From: Apium graveolens
Lineage: Eukaryota > Streptophyta > Magnoliopsida > Apiales > Apiaceae
DNA: 64,000 nt
Assembly (NCBI RefSeq): GCF_009905375.1
Contig: NC_133647.1
Location: forward strand, 80,690,442-80,754,441
Direction of reading: 5' to 3'
The notes under the pieces are model-generated. The model made no database searches. It was given only the letters and a program-made list of their open reading frames with translations, and was not told where the DNA came from. The position numbers and the translations under genes are program-made. This document shows, piece by piece, positions 22,897 through 34,730 of the stretch (within the stretch, counting starts at the first letter, position 1; each line of letters begins with the position of its first letter).

Positions 22897-24977
22897 TCGG
22901 GAACATCGACTCCCGGTTTTAGAAAAGGTTCACCTTTGGGTCCCCTACACTCAGGGTATACGCAACTACTGCTTATCTCTAGCATAGGTATTATGCAACT
23001 AATAAGCATTTGAATCAACAGATATATATCAAGACTACAAAATAGACATGCATATAAACCATATCACATGCTCCAATATATCGCAAGAATTTGCTAATTA
23101 ACCATCATGCATTTATCACAAGATAATGCATATACATATGTATATATCACAACAACAGTATAACGGGTAGAAAACTTGCCTGAGCAACTGGGGGTGACAA
23201 ATGGCTTGGACGAGTCTGGTAACCTATAAACAACATATAAGTTGGAATTAAACCAAAGTCGCTTATGAAAGCGAATCTATACTTTAACCAATTAGACTCA
23301 AACACTCGCTTTGCGCTCAACGATTCCCTTAAATCGCTCGAGTACCCTCGGCTCCACCATTTTTAATAAATTAACCATTAAGGGTTTAAGGCAATTCTTT
23401 CGCGAGTGCCTTACCAACTGCCTAATACACTTTACCTAAATGATTCATACTCCAATTAATCCTTTAAGGTCTTTAACCTATGTTTCAAAGTAAGGCGAGG
23501 GGTAATGGTTCGTTAGCGAAACGCCGTTACTTAAAACGGTCGTTTCGCCTAAACCGTACATCGGATTCAGACGAACCACATATCAAAACGAAGCTCGTAA
23601 CATGAGCTATCTAATCATGGCAATGGTCAAAATCTAACAGGGAGTTCTCGGGTCCTAATGTTAAGAGCAAAAACAGTCTAAAGTAAATCGGACATTACAA
23701 CGGCTATGTTTACGCGATTACCAATTTTATTCTACTCCAAACCAACCCACAATCAACTCACAATCAACATCCCAACCAAACTCCATCCATACTTCACCAT
23801 AACAGCCCCAAAAACTCAAAATTATGAATTTATACTATTCTCAAACATGAATTTAAACTATACTTAAGTTCATTAATCAATACTCCAAGAATTACAACTC
23901 CAAAACATCACAAAGCCAACTAACCTCTACTTACACAACAATCAAGCCTCTCATGAACTATAACAACAAAACTAAACCTAATACTCAAGTAAAGTTAGGG
24001 TTTGGAGGGGTTATACCTTCCTTGGAGAGTGGAGAATCAAGTAATTAGCTTGGAATCACCCTTAAAAGTCCTTATCCAAGCTTAATCTAAACAAAAACTC
24101 AAGAACAAAAATTTTAGTTCTTGAAAAACACTATTCACCATCTTCTTCCATGATTTTTAGGAAGAGATTGTGAATGAATTAGAAGCTCAAACTTATAGGA
24201 TAGTTATATCTATTCATAAGGAGTCTTAGATAATTACCTTGCTAATTAACAAAGCTTGGAACTAGGATTTTGAATTTTCTTTCTTTGAAAAAGAAAAGAA
24301 GCCGAGAGCTTTTGATGAAGAAGGTGAAATAGGTTTGTGTTTTTGGTGAAAATGAATTGTTGGTTGACTTGGTGGATTTGTTTTGTTTTGATTAATTACC
24401 TTTTTAACCATGAAAAATTGTGTGGTTATTAATCAACCACACCTCCTTCCCTTATGTCATGCTTAGGTCATCATGTGATGTCACTCTCCCACACTTGTCC
24501 TCTTCTTGTTGGTTTGATGACATCATCATCCCTAACCTCCTTGATTAACTCTTAATTGCTTGCCTAATGACCGCTGATCTGTTATACGGTTCGCTTAACT
24601 TTTGTTCTCGTTTATCGTTTGAGGGATCATACCCGGGATCTTATTACTTGGGTTCCCTTAACATTTCTCAATACATTATATTCCTTTTATGATCCTCTCT
24701 TAAAATACTTGAATTTAAATCCTTTTTATCCTGTTACCTTATACTCAATTCTTTCGGTATCTGGTGGATTTTCGGAAAAAATCAAAGTGTTTGGATTTGG
24801 ATTCTGACGATCTTTACATACACTTGTTTAACATATAGAGTACTAATACGAGCTCAGAATAACAATAAAAGAACCCCTACATAGTGTGGCATGAAAAGTT
24901 TTCTTATTCAGCAATATCAGCAAAAACACTATTCATAAGGGTTACAAAAAAAAGTTCAAAATTTTGGGGTTATTACA

Positions 24978-25445
24978 TCGACTTTCCAGAAGAAATTGTG
25001 CCAGAGTTTCATACCATGCTCTTGGAGCTTGCTTTAGGCCATAAAGTGCTTTATCAAGTCTGTAGACATGATTAGGAAATTTTGGATCTACAAATCCCGG
25101 AGGTTGTTCAACATATACCTCTTCCTCTAATTCTCTATTGAGAAATGCACTCTTTACATCCATTTGAAAGACTTCAAACTTCTTGTGAGCAGCATAAGCC
25201 AAAAAGATTCTTATTGCTTCCAATCTAGCAACTGGAGCATATGTTTCATCATAATGAATACCCTCATGTTGAGAGTAACCTTTAGCAACCAGCCTTGCTT
25301 TGTTTCTTGTAATTATGCCATCACTGTCAGTTTTGTTTCTGAATACCCATTTTGTGCCAATAATGGATCTGTTCTTTGGTCTTGGCACTAGGGTCCAGAC
25401 TTTATTTCTTTCAAATTCATTTAACTCTTCCTGCATTGCTTGCAC
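24978..25445 (-). pseudogene. Sirevirus SV-B: reverse transcriptase N-terminal part
   Basis: The - strand reads [76 protein letters not shown] (catalytic Asp) and [19 protein letters not shown], then is cut at 24978 by the T3 LTR. These are the ordered blocks of Copia reverse transcriptase. The YVDD box and all of RNase H are absent from the window, presumably lost with the left side of T3. The frame itself is open across this piece. It joins the SV-B linker (25446-25681) and, beyond the nested SV-A, the integrase at 41743-43060. Confidence 0.9.
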
Positions 25446-25681
25446 CCAATCAACATCTTAAAGAGCTTCTTCCACTTTCTTTGGTTCGGTCTGAGATATA
25501 AAGGAATGATAGAGGCATTTATTTCTTATTGTTGTTCTAGTTCTGACACCTACTTCAGGATCTCAAATATTAAGTCAAGTGTGTATGATTTAGTCCACTT
25601 CCTTGCAAATGGAAGTTGATCTCTAGAACTGGATCCTCCCCCATTATCCACGTTGTCTCCATCATCATCTTCTGATGATCC
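25446..25681 (-). pseudogene. SV-B integrase-RT linker, part left of SV-A
   Basis: Acidic, Gly/Ser-rich linker (SEDDDGDNVDNGGG) followed by FARKWTKS, the conserved lead into Copia RT; stops at about 25567 and 25531 show decay. Its last five bases GATCC (25677-25681) are the TSD of SV-A. Across the SV-A insertion the reading frame joins the linker at 41413 exactly once one TSD copy is removed. Confidence 0.85.
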
Positions 25682-26706
25682 TGTTAGTCCCTTAAGAATA
25701 TGACAAGAATTATAGAAGGGGGGTTGAATGGAATTCTTGAAACTTTTTCTTGAAATAAAATTGTTCTAACTCAAATATATACATAAGTGAATTAATTAGC
25801 TCAATGCGGAATAAAAACTTAAATGAATCAAATCACAAGTAATTAAAAAAACAAGAGTCTTTAAAAACTTTCTGGTGGATTTGAATGATTCCACCAGAGA
25901 TATATATTATATATCGAGAGAACCCTGTGTGCAAAATGCTCATAGGTGCTTACAACAATTGAACAACTAAGACTATAGAGAAATGCTAAGAATTCTGCTT
26001 ACAAATGTTTCTCTGCTTTGCTGCTCAGATCGATAGTTTCTTAGTTGCTACTTCTTGGTTTATATATCACCAAGATTACAAAGTAATGAGATAGGATAAT
26101 AAAACAAAAACTATCTAGTCTATTACAATACTACTTCATTACTCTATTCCAGCATCTTTGAATATCTTCATAATAGCATGGAAATGGCAATGCTTCTTTA
26201 TTCTCGAAAACCCAGTTGAATAGGCTACCACATTCCATTTGCATCCACTCGACGCATGTGACTGTGTTGTCACTGTCAACATATATTTGAATTCTTTATC
26301 CGTTGGGTTCATGATCATCCGCCGAGTTATTGATCATCCGTCGGGTTGTCTAGTTGATCATTCGTCGACTTCATTGTAGTTTATCCGTCGGGTAGCAATC
26401 TGGCACTTGACTTCATTTCATTTATGCAGAATTATAAGACATCATCTATGTACAATTAATCAACATATTCTGCATATCTAGTTAAATTCAACATGACTGG
26501 AATACTACTTACAGAATCTATACAATGGTGTATGCAGAAATGTGCTATAGACTTATTATTACATAAGCTACTTACTCGATGGATAATAAGTCATCATCCG
26601 TCGGGACTATAAATCGTATCCGTCGAGTGCTACATAATTTCACTAAGTAAAATCTACCAAGGTATTTTGTTCATGAAATCATCAAGTACACAACATATAC
26701 ACAACA
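25682..26706 (-). mobile_element. SV-A 3' LTR
   Basis: A 1,025-bp LTR from TGTTAGTCCC to TACACAACA on the + strand. It contains a TATA-type promoter (26059-26068) and two clusters of the word ATCCGTCGG and variants (26297-26393 and 26575-26629). Confidence 0.92.
26059..26068 (-). promoter_or_regulatory. SV-A LTR TATA box
   Basis: On the - strand GATATATAAA. Equivalent TATATAAA-type boxes lie at similar places in the LTRs of SV-B (45674), SV-C (50221) and SV-E (53239), supporting a shared promoter position. Confidence 0.6.
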
Positions 26707-26720
26707 ATCTCCCCCAATTT
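26707..26720 (-). other. SV-A polypurine tract
   Basis: On the - strand AAATTGGGGGAGAT directly precedes the 3' LTR. The same tract lies at the SV-E 3' LTR (53530). Confidence 0.85.
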
Positions 26721-26887
26721 ATGTCTACTGGAATTGTAGCCATAAATTAAGAGATACTTAATGATAACAAAAAACCCTAAAATTACAAAAAAAATAGATA
26801 TTACTGAAAAGTGCTTCAAATAACAAAATGTACAAAGTTTTGCTCACAGTCATTTTCAAGATGCTCCTCTAGCCTGAGCAGATTTAT

Positions 26888-29800
26888 CTAGTTCCTTGAA
26901 GGTCTGGATCTATTTCCAAGCTTTATGTTGTTTTCTTCAATCTGATTTTGGAGCTGCTTGTGGAATTCCAGTTCATCAGATTCTGAGAAATTTAGCTTTT
27001 CTTGCATTTCCAAAAGAGTCTCATTGCTAGAGATTCTTAATTGGTCTTCTAACCTGAAAAATCTTCTCACACCTTTGTCATCCATGAACTCCATTAGCCA
27101 GTAGGGCCTTAGATGCACTCTTCTCCCTGTGTAAGGGATAATTAGAGTCTTTGGAAGTGCATCTTTAGCTCTAACACTCCTTAGCTCTTCAATCTTCTTC
27201 AGTACCAATCTTCTTGCAGTAATGTTGAACCCAAAGTTCTTCTTGAAGGATGAATAAACTTTAATCAGTACAGCTTGGCTTTCTTGAAGGATCCTATGAA
27301 GTGGCCACTGAATCTCCTTCCCTCCTTTGTACTTGAACACTAACCTTTCAGGTAGGTTTCTGTATGCATCAATTCATCTCACTTCATCTAGTTCATCTAG
27401 ATAGAGGTTTAGATCATAAAATTCTTTGATGTCACACAAGTACATGTAATATCCCCTATTGACTTTGGACTGAACTTTGACTATAGATTTGGATTTGAGA
27501 GGTTACAGCTTCACTTTCTTGACTGCTCTTGACTTTGTTCTTCTTGGCTTGCTAAGGATTGGTAGATTGAAATCAGGAATTGGTATGTTCTCTCATTCTA
27601 TTGGCTCATCCTTGGGCACAATAGGTTCACCATGAATATTCCTGTAGGGATCCACCACCCTGATATCTTCAAATACCACATAGGGCTTTGATGCTTGAGT
27701 TGTAGATGGTGTGGATTCCTTAGGAAATTGATCTTCCAATTCCTTGTCAACAATATCCAGTTTCCTTTTAGTTCTTTTAGCCAATTCCTTGATTTTTGGA
27801 GATTTCTTCTGTTGTTCAACTTGCTTCTTTGATTCAGTAATTTCAGATGGCTGAACAGAAATTTGTTGTGATGAATTTACAGCATGTAGCTTGGCTAAGA
27901 TAGCAATTCGCTCTTTCTTCTGTTTAGTCTTTTTAGCATCTAGAGCAGCTTGCTTCTTTTCCTGCTTCAATCTAGCCTTTTCTTCTCTCTTTGCTTGAGC
28001 AAATTGAGGATGTCCAGCCACCACACAAATTTCTTTCCCATTCCTGAAAATTTTAGCAATTCTTCTTTTTGAAGCTGAATCAGCTGGATATTTGTAGAAA
28101 ACAATTGATCTTGACAGAAGTTTCTTCTCATCAGGCTTAGGTGTCTCATACACAGTATCCAAAGGGTTCTTCAATGAAGATTTTGAATAATTTACCCTTG
28201 GTTTCAGAATTGTTTCAGCCTTTGGAGATTTGATGCAGGAAGGCTGTCCTCTTTCCAGATAATTCATGCTCATCTCATTCACACTAATTTGCTTGACTTG
28301 AGAGTGATGGATGGCTGACTTAAATGGCTCCCTGACAAGTTCAAACTTCTTCTGTATTTCCTCATCAATCTTCTCCCAGTTGACTAAAATCAGCTACTTT
28401 TCCTTATCAGCTACTTTTATGTTGGCTGCTGCTGTATTGATCAGATCTATACTATCTGTAACTGATGGCTTTGAGATAGTAATTGAAGGCACAATTACTT
28501 TGCTGATTTGAATTTGAAGTCTCTCCCCCTCACTTGGTCCTTTCTCCCCCTTTTTGTTATCATCAAGTTGAGTAGAGGAGCGGGTTTGAGCAGCCACTAG
28601 TTTTTGGAGTAGATCTGTCTGTTGGGCTTGATGAAGATGAATGGCAGTTAAAGATGCTTCCATGGCTGACATTCTTGTGTCTAAGGCATCTATCTTGGTT
28701 GATAGATCAGAATTTTTCCTTAATTGCCTTTTGATGTCAAGCATTTTAGCTTCTAGAAGTTTAGAATTTATCCTGTCTGAAAGGGCCTTCTTCATCTCCT
28801 CAATATCACCATTCATGGTGTTTACATCCCTAGCATACTGGAAGCCCTGGATTTGTTGAAGTTGCAGGGAGGCTAGATGTGCCTGAAGGAGCTTCTTGGT
28901 GCTGGCATTGGTAGTGGTTTGAAGAGCAGTATTTTTCTGATTGATTAACTGGATCAGGGTTGTCTTGAAGTAATGCTCATCACAGTGCTTTGAGAATGCC
29001 CATGATGGCATACCTGATCTTGAACTTGAGCCTACTTCTCCCCCTATGTCCATTGCTTCATCTTCACTATCCCCACTCCCATCACTAAAGAAATCAGCTG
29101 AACCACCAGTCTCATAATCCACATCACCAGCTGTAGAAGGTAAAGCTGTGATGGCATCCTTAGCTCTCATCATGGACTGTGTGATATACACCGAATTTAG
29201 CATCCTTTCTGCATTGTCATTGCCCTGTTTAGCTAGAAGTTGATAAGCTGGAACAAGGTGAGTAAATGCCTTAGCATCAAGGGAAGTGGAATCTATAACA
29301 GCTTTAGAATGCTGAGATAGTTCTTCCCTGTCTGCATCCTGGACATTCATTGACTCACTAGCAATGACATTCATCCTTATTGCTCCAGTACCTGCATTTC
29401 TCTTGTTTTCTCCCTTTTTTTGCATCAGGGTCTCACCCTGGCTCCCCACCCTCACACCCTCACCTTCACCTACTAAGGTGGGACTCCTTTCACTCTTTTT
29501 TTCCAATCCTGAAGAAATGGATTGCAGAGTTTCACTCATTTCCTCTCCTTTTTCCTGGGAGCAACCCAGACTCTCACTCAAAACACTCTTCTCTCTCAAT
29601 CCTAAGAGTGACTATACAACCACTAAATCTTCTGCACTTGAAATAAATGAAGTTTGAAGCTGTGCAGAGATACTCGACGGATGAGTGATATCCATCGAGT
29701 GAGTGGTTTTGCTATCCGACGGATAACTGCTGTCAAGCTTATCCGTCGGGATACAATCACTACTCAACGGATGAACAATATCCGTCGAGAGAGTAGAAAT

Positions 29801-30718
29801 GAATGAGCTGGGAATAGAAACTATTGTTGACTCTGTGCTGATTGAAGATATTTTGGGCACAGATGATACAACAGTTCCTGAAAGAATTGGCAAGTGAGCC
29901 AACAAATCATCTAAAAGATGATGCTCACTTGCACTAGATTTTGGCTTCCCCAACAGAGTTAAAGAAGGGGAATCAGGAATTGATGTGTTTATCATGTCCA
30001 CATCCAGAGAATTTATTGGTGAGTTGGGTGTTTGAGGTGCTTCTATAACTAGAGATTTTGGCTGTGACTCCACATTTATTGGAGCCACATCAAACTGAAT
30101 TTGTGAAGGTACAGTGATTGTGTCTTTAGCACCATTTTGCACAGTGTGTGTACCCTGTGCATCCCCAAGGGTTTTAGACTTCTTCTTTCTGGCATAAGTT
30201 TGGGGTGAGCTTGTGTCCCTAACCCTCTTGGCCTGTGCTCTTTGTTGAGAGCTTTGTTCAATAGCTACATCCTTTTGGGAGGATGCAGCTAGAAATGAGC
30301 TTTTGTCCTTTTTAAGCACTTCAGTTTGTTGGGAAACTGCAGTGTGGCTAGGCTGGGATTCACTCAACTCTCCAGCCTTATTCTTGGCGTTTTTGTTATG
30401 TTCACTCCTTCCCTCACCTAACTTACCCTCCTTCACACTCCCCTCTTTGGCTTTAGTGGATTTTTCAACTGGCATCTTTTGGGAGATACCAGAGGGGGCT
30501 TTCTTTGATTTGGATTTTGAAATAATTGTAGGTTTGGTAGCTTGGGTAGGCAACTGTTTGGTCATTGACACAGTTGCCACAGCCACACTTGAACTCAAAG
30601 AAATTGTTGAGACTAAAATAGTTGTAGGGATAGTTGAACTTACCTCATTTACCTGAGTTGCTTGCATTACAGGAAAGTAGAACATTGGCACATCCTTGTG
30701 ATGATTGGCCCTGTTCAA
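26888..30718 (-). pseudogene. SV-A downstream (env-position) ORF, N-terminally truncated and nonsense-broken
   Basis: One uninterrupted reading phase of 1,277 codons lies between pol and the 3' LTR, broken only by five in-frame stops (29612, 28394, 27593, about 27504, about 27375) with no frameshift. The N-terminal half is Ser/Thr/Lys-rich and low-complexity (30718-29600); the middle has long helical segments with heptads (KALSDRINSKLLEAKMLDIK, then TDLLQKLVAAQTRS, 28900-28550); next comes a basic Lys/Glu-rich region (KQEKKQAALDAKKTK, about 27950) and a more globular C-terminus (GFNITARRLVLKKIEEL, 27340-26888). It matches the position and type of the Sirevirus env-like ORF. Compared with SV-E it lacks the N-terminal domain, which is replaced by an LTR piece at 30721. 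No signal peptide or transmembrane helix was evident, so a true envelope role is doubtful. Confidence 0.75.
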
Positions 30719-30720
30719 AT

Positions 30721-30953
30721 CTGCTTAGATCGATAGTTTCTCTACTCTGTTGCTACTTCTTAGTTTATATATCACCAAGATTACAAAGTAATGAGACAGG
30801 ATAATAAAACAAAAACTATCTAGTCTATTACAATGCTACTTTATTACTCTATTCCAGCATCTTTGAATATCTTCATAATAGCATGGAAATGGAAATGCTT
30901 CTTTGTTCTCGAAAACCCAGTTGAATAGGCTACCACATTCCATTTACATCCAC
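30721..30953 (-). mobile_element. internal LTR piece between SV-A pol and downstream ORF
   Basis: 233 bp (CTGCTTAGATCG to ACATCCAC) are nearly identical to the middle of the SV-A LTR (compare 37322-37548). It then changes directly into the pol 3' untranslated region at the same base as the junction at 37548/37549, so both copies inherited the same junction. Confidence 0.85.
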
Positions 30954-31248
30954 ATTCCATAAACTGTTATCCATCGAGATATAGAATATTCCAGAAAAAT
31001 AATTGATTTTTATTAGCAAATAATATACCGACGGATGATCAAACTCGATGGATAAAGATCATTCGTCGAGATGTAAATTTTGACTTAGCCAAAATTTCAT
31101 CTATGACTGAAAAATCAATTAAATTTCTGGCTGCTTTTCAACTTGCAAATTAACTCATATAGATTTAAGAGTAATTAAGCATACCTAACTCACTTACCAA
31201 CCTTGAAAAGGTGGATTCATCCAGTGGCTTGGTAAAGATATCTGCAAG
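30954..31248 (-). other. SV-A pol tail and 3' untranslated region
   Basis: After the TAG that ends pol, the frame would continue LADIFTKPLDESTF, the usual end of Copia RNase H, before a TAA. Three ATCCGTCGG-type words occur at 31027-31071. The paralogous stretch is 37549-37843. Confidence 0.75.
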
Positions 31249-33118
31249 CTACTTCTCACTTGGAACAAAATGTAATTCTATAGTACCATTCATTACATGT
31301 TCCCTTATGAAGTGGTACTTGATATCTATGTGCTTTGTCCTTGAATGTTGTACTGGATTTTCAGTGATGACAATTGCACTTGTGTTATCACAGAAAATAG
31401 GAATCCTCTCAACTTGCAAACCATAGTCTAGCAATTGATTTTTCATCCATAATATCTGTGCACAGCAACTACCAGCAGCAATATATTCAGCTTCAGCTGT
31501 AGAAGTAGAAACTGAATTTTGCTTTTTACTGAACCAGGACACAAGCTTGTTTCTTAGAAATTGACAGGTTCCTGTTGTACTTTTTCTATCAATTCTACAA
31601 CCTGCATAATTTGCATCTGAATAACCAGTTAGATTAAAACCAGAATCTCTAGGGTACCAAATGCCAAGTTTTGGTGTTCCCTTGAGATATCTAAAAATTC
31701 TCTTAATAGCTATTAAGTGAGATTCTCTAGGATCAGCCTGAAATCTAGCACATAAACATGTAGCAAATATTATATCTGGCCTACTAGCTGTTAAGTACAA
31801 AAGTGAGCCAACCATGCCTCTATAACTTGAAATATCCACAGACTTTTCAGTAGTGTTTAATTCAAGCTTAGTTGCAGTGGCCATGGGAGTTTTTGCAGAT
31901 GTGCAATCCACTAGATCAAACTTCTTTAAAGGATCAAAAATGTATTTAGTTTGACTAATGAATATTCCATCACTAACTTGCTTAACTTGTAAACCAAGAA
32001 AGTAAGTCAGTTCTCCCATCATGCTCATTTCATACTTACTTTGCATCAGTTTGGCAAACTTTTTGCAAAGTTTCTCATCTGTAGAGCCAAAAATAATATC
32101 ATCTACATAAATTTGAACAAGTATACTAGAGCCAATAACATTTCTGAAAAATAAAGTTTTATCTACAGTACCTCTTGTGAAGTGATTTTCCAAAAGGAAC
32201 TTTGATAAAGTGTCATACCAGGCTCTAGGTGCTTGCTTCAATCCATAAAGTGCTTTCAAAAGATAATAGACATGATCTGGAAGTTTTGGATCTTCAAAAC
32301 TAGGAGGTTGACTGACATAGACTTCTTCCTCCAAATCTCCATTTAGAAAGGCACTTTTGACATCTATTTGATAGACTTTAAAATTGGCATGGGCTGCTTA
32401 GACTAAGAAGATTCTGATAGCTTCAAGTCTTGCAACAGGAGCAAATGTTTCATCAAAATCTATACCTTCTTGTTGACAATAGCCCTTAGCGACCAATCTA
32501 GCTTTATTCCAGACTACTATGCCATTTTCATCCATCTTGTTTCTGAATACCCATTTGGTGTCTATTGGATTCTTTTCTTTAGGCTTGGGCACCAGCTTCC
32601 ATACATTATTCCTTTCAAATTGGTTTAGCTCCTCCTGCATAGCTAAAATCCAATCAGGATCCAACAAAGCTTCTTCTACCTTCTTTGGCTCTTCCTTGGA
32701 AAGAAAGCTACTGTATAGACATTCTTCTTGAGTTGCTCTCCTTGTTTGAACTCTAGAGGAAACATCACCAATAATGAGATCAAAGGGGTGATCTTTTGTC
32801 CGTTTTCTTTGTTGAGGTAGATTAGCTCTTGATGAAGAAACCGCATTGTTTTCTTGATGTGTGATTGAGTTTTGATTGTTAGAAACTCCTCCTGAGTTTG
32901 TGGATCTTTGATTTGAGAAAGGGGAACTTTCTGTAGGTGATCTATCTTGACTTCCTGCTCCTTTTGATAACCCGACAGATGGTGAATTTTGAGTACCGGC
33001 GGATGAAGCTGGTTGTCTCCCGACGGATAACACAGATTGCCTCTCAATGGATGAAGCATTATGCAACTCGACAGATGTTGAGTTTTGTGCTTTATTGGTA
33101 GTAGATTTATCTGCATTA
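31249..33118 (-). pseudogene. SV-A (long copy) reverse transcriptase and RNase H
   Basis: The linker (33118-32800) holds variants of the family DNA word, and is followed by [22 protein letters not shown] start [38 protein letters not shown], the catalytic box YVDDIIFGST, then RNase H with YSDANYAG, STAEAEYIAAGSC, CDNTSAI and RTKHIDIKYHFIRE. The frame is cut by a TAA at about 32396 (the other copy reads Tyr-Ala-Ala here) and ends at a TAG after VPSEK where a Gln is expected. RNA-dependent DNA polymerase and RNase H residues are otherwise intact, so decay is recent. Confidence 0.9.
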
Positions 33119-33120
33119 TC

Positions 33121-34506
33121 CTAAGACACTGTTTCTTGATCAGTTTCATCATCACTGTCATCACTAACCATCTCCACATTGTCGAATTTGAGGCTCTCAT
33201 GGTAATCTCCATCTTTCAATCCTTCAATCTTTTTATCATCAAACATGACATGTATTGATTCCACAACAATGTTGGTTCTTAGATTGTAGATTCTGTATGC
33301 TTTACCAACAGCATATCCAACAAAAATTCCTTCATCTGCTTTAGCATTAAACTTCCCATTTTGATCAGTTTGATTTCTCAAAATATAGCATTTACAGCCA
33401 AAGACATGAAGAAAATTTAGAGTTGGCTTCTTGTTCTTGAACAATTGATAGGGTATCATGCATCTTGCTTGATTAACCAGAGAAATATTCTGAGTGTAGC
33501 ATGCAGTATTTACAGCTTCAGCCCGGAAATAGGTTGGCAGTTTGGATTCTTCAAACATTGTCCTTGCAGCTTCAATAAGTGATATGTTCTTCCTTTCCAC
33601 TACTCCATTCTGTTGTGGAGTCCTTGTTGCTGAAAATTCATACAGAATCCCATTTTCCTCACAAAATGCTCTCATGACAGAATTCTTGAACTCAGTTCCA
33701 TTGTCACTCCTGATTCTTCTAACCTTGAAATCAGGATGATTATTGACTTGCCTTATGTGATTGATGATGATTTCACTAGCCTTAGACTTTAGGAAATATG
33801 TCCAAGAGAACTTTGAGAAATCATCTACAATTACTAGGCAAAATCTTTTCCTTGAGATGGACACCACATTGACTGGTCCAAACAGATCCATGTGAATTAG
33901 TTGCAAAGGCTCTTCAATTGTTGAATCAAGTTTCTTCCTGAATGATGCTTTAATCTGCTTCCCTTTTTGGCAGGCATCACACAGTCTATCCTTAGAAAAC
34001 TCCACTAGAGGAATGCCTCTAACTAGTTCTTTCTTTACTAGCTCATTCATTGTCTTGAAGTTTAAATGTGATAGCTTCTAGTGCCAAAGCCAACTTTCAT
34101 CTTGACTTGCTTTACTGAGAAGACAAGTAACATATTCTGCATTAGATGAGTTGAAGTCAGCTAGGTACACATTTCCTTTTCTCACACCAGTGAGAACCAC
34201 TTTGTTGCTTCTTTTATTAGTCATAACACAGGCTTCTGAGTTGAAGGTTACTAAGTTGCCTTTATCACAAAGCTGGCTGATACTCAACAAATTGTGTTTG
34301 AGACCATCCACTAAGGCAACCTCCTAAATGATGACATTGTCCTTTGAAATCAAGCCATATCCCACAGTATAACCCTTGCTGTCATCTCCAAAAGTAATAC
34401 TTGGGCCAGCTCTCTCCTTGAACTCTCTGAGCAGGGTAGAATCACCAGTCATTTGTCTTGAACAACCACTATCCAAGTACCAAAGATTCTTTCTGTTTCC
34501 CTGCAC
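33121..34506 (-). pseudogene. SV-A (long copy) protease and integrase
   Basis: Reads LWYLDSGCSRQMTGD (protease D-S-G), GLKHNLLSISQL, integrase zinc region ending LCDACQKGKQIKASF, then catalytic residues in HMDLFGPVNV, IRSDNGTEFKN and QQNGVVERKN, and the C-terminal [11 protein letters not shown]. In-frame stops occur at 34321 (TAG), about 34078 (TAG) and 33121 (TAG). A six-base in-frame deletion near 33780 relative to the second copy removes two residues of the spacer after LKSK. The gag boundary upstream has stops at 34731 and 34518. Confidence 0.9.
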
Positions 34507-34730
34507 ACATCAAAATCAAATCAACTTGATTTTGGTACCCAAGTTTCCTTGGGTCCTGCCTTGTTAGCTTTCTTTTTCTGTTTCTTAGGTTTTATCTCAT
34601 CTGACTTAGGGATATCAGATTCATCCTTGGTCATTTGAGTTTGGCCTTTGAAACCATTCATTGCAACAGAATTATCATGCATATTGTTATTAACAGGGAA
34701 TGGCATGCTATTAGTAAATATGTTATTCCA

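Larger units (their letters stand above)
21109..24977 (-). mobile_element. complete 5' LTR of Tekay element T3
   Basis: A 3,869-bp LTR that begins TGTAACACCCCCCGATCC and ends GGGTTATTACA on the + strand. The junction with SV-B reverse transcriptase is sharp, with TCGAC following at 24978. The partner TSD was lost with the outer part of the 3' LTR. It holds a 55-bp tandem repeat, a TA tract and the conserved block AGCAAGAGTGAGC (21538). Confidence 0.9.

Noticed and set aside
26297..26393. Regularly spaced short repeats resembling a CRISPR array
   Set aside because: Units are about 10 bases, degenerate, in both orientations and inside an LTR of a plant element. No cas genes and no constant spacer length.
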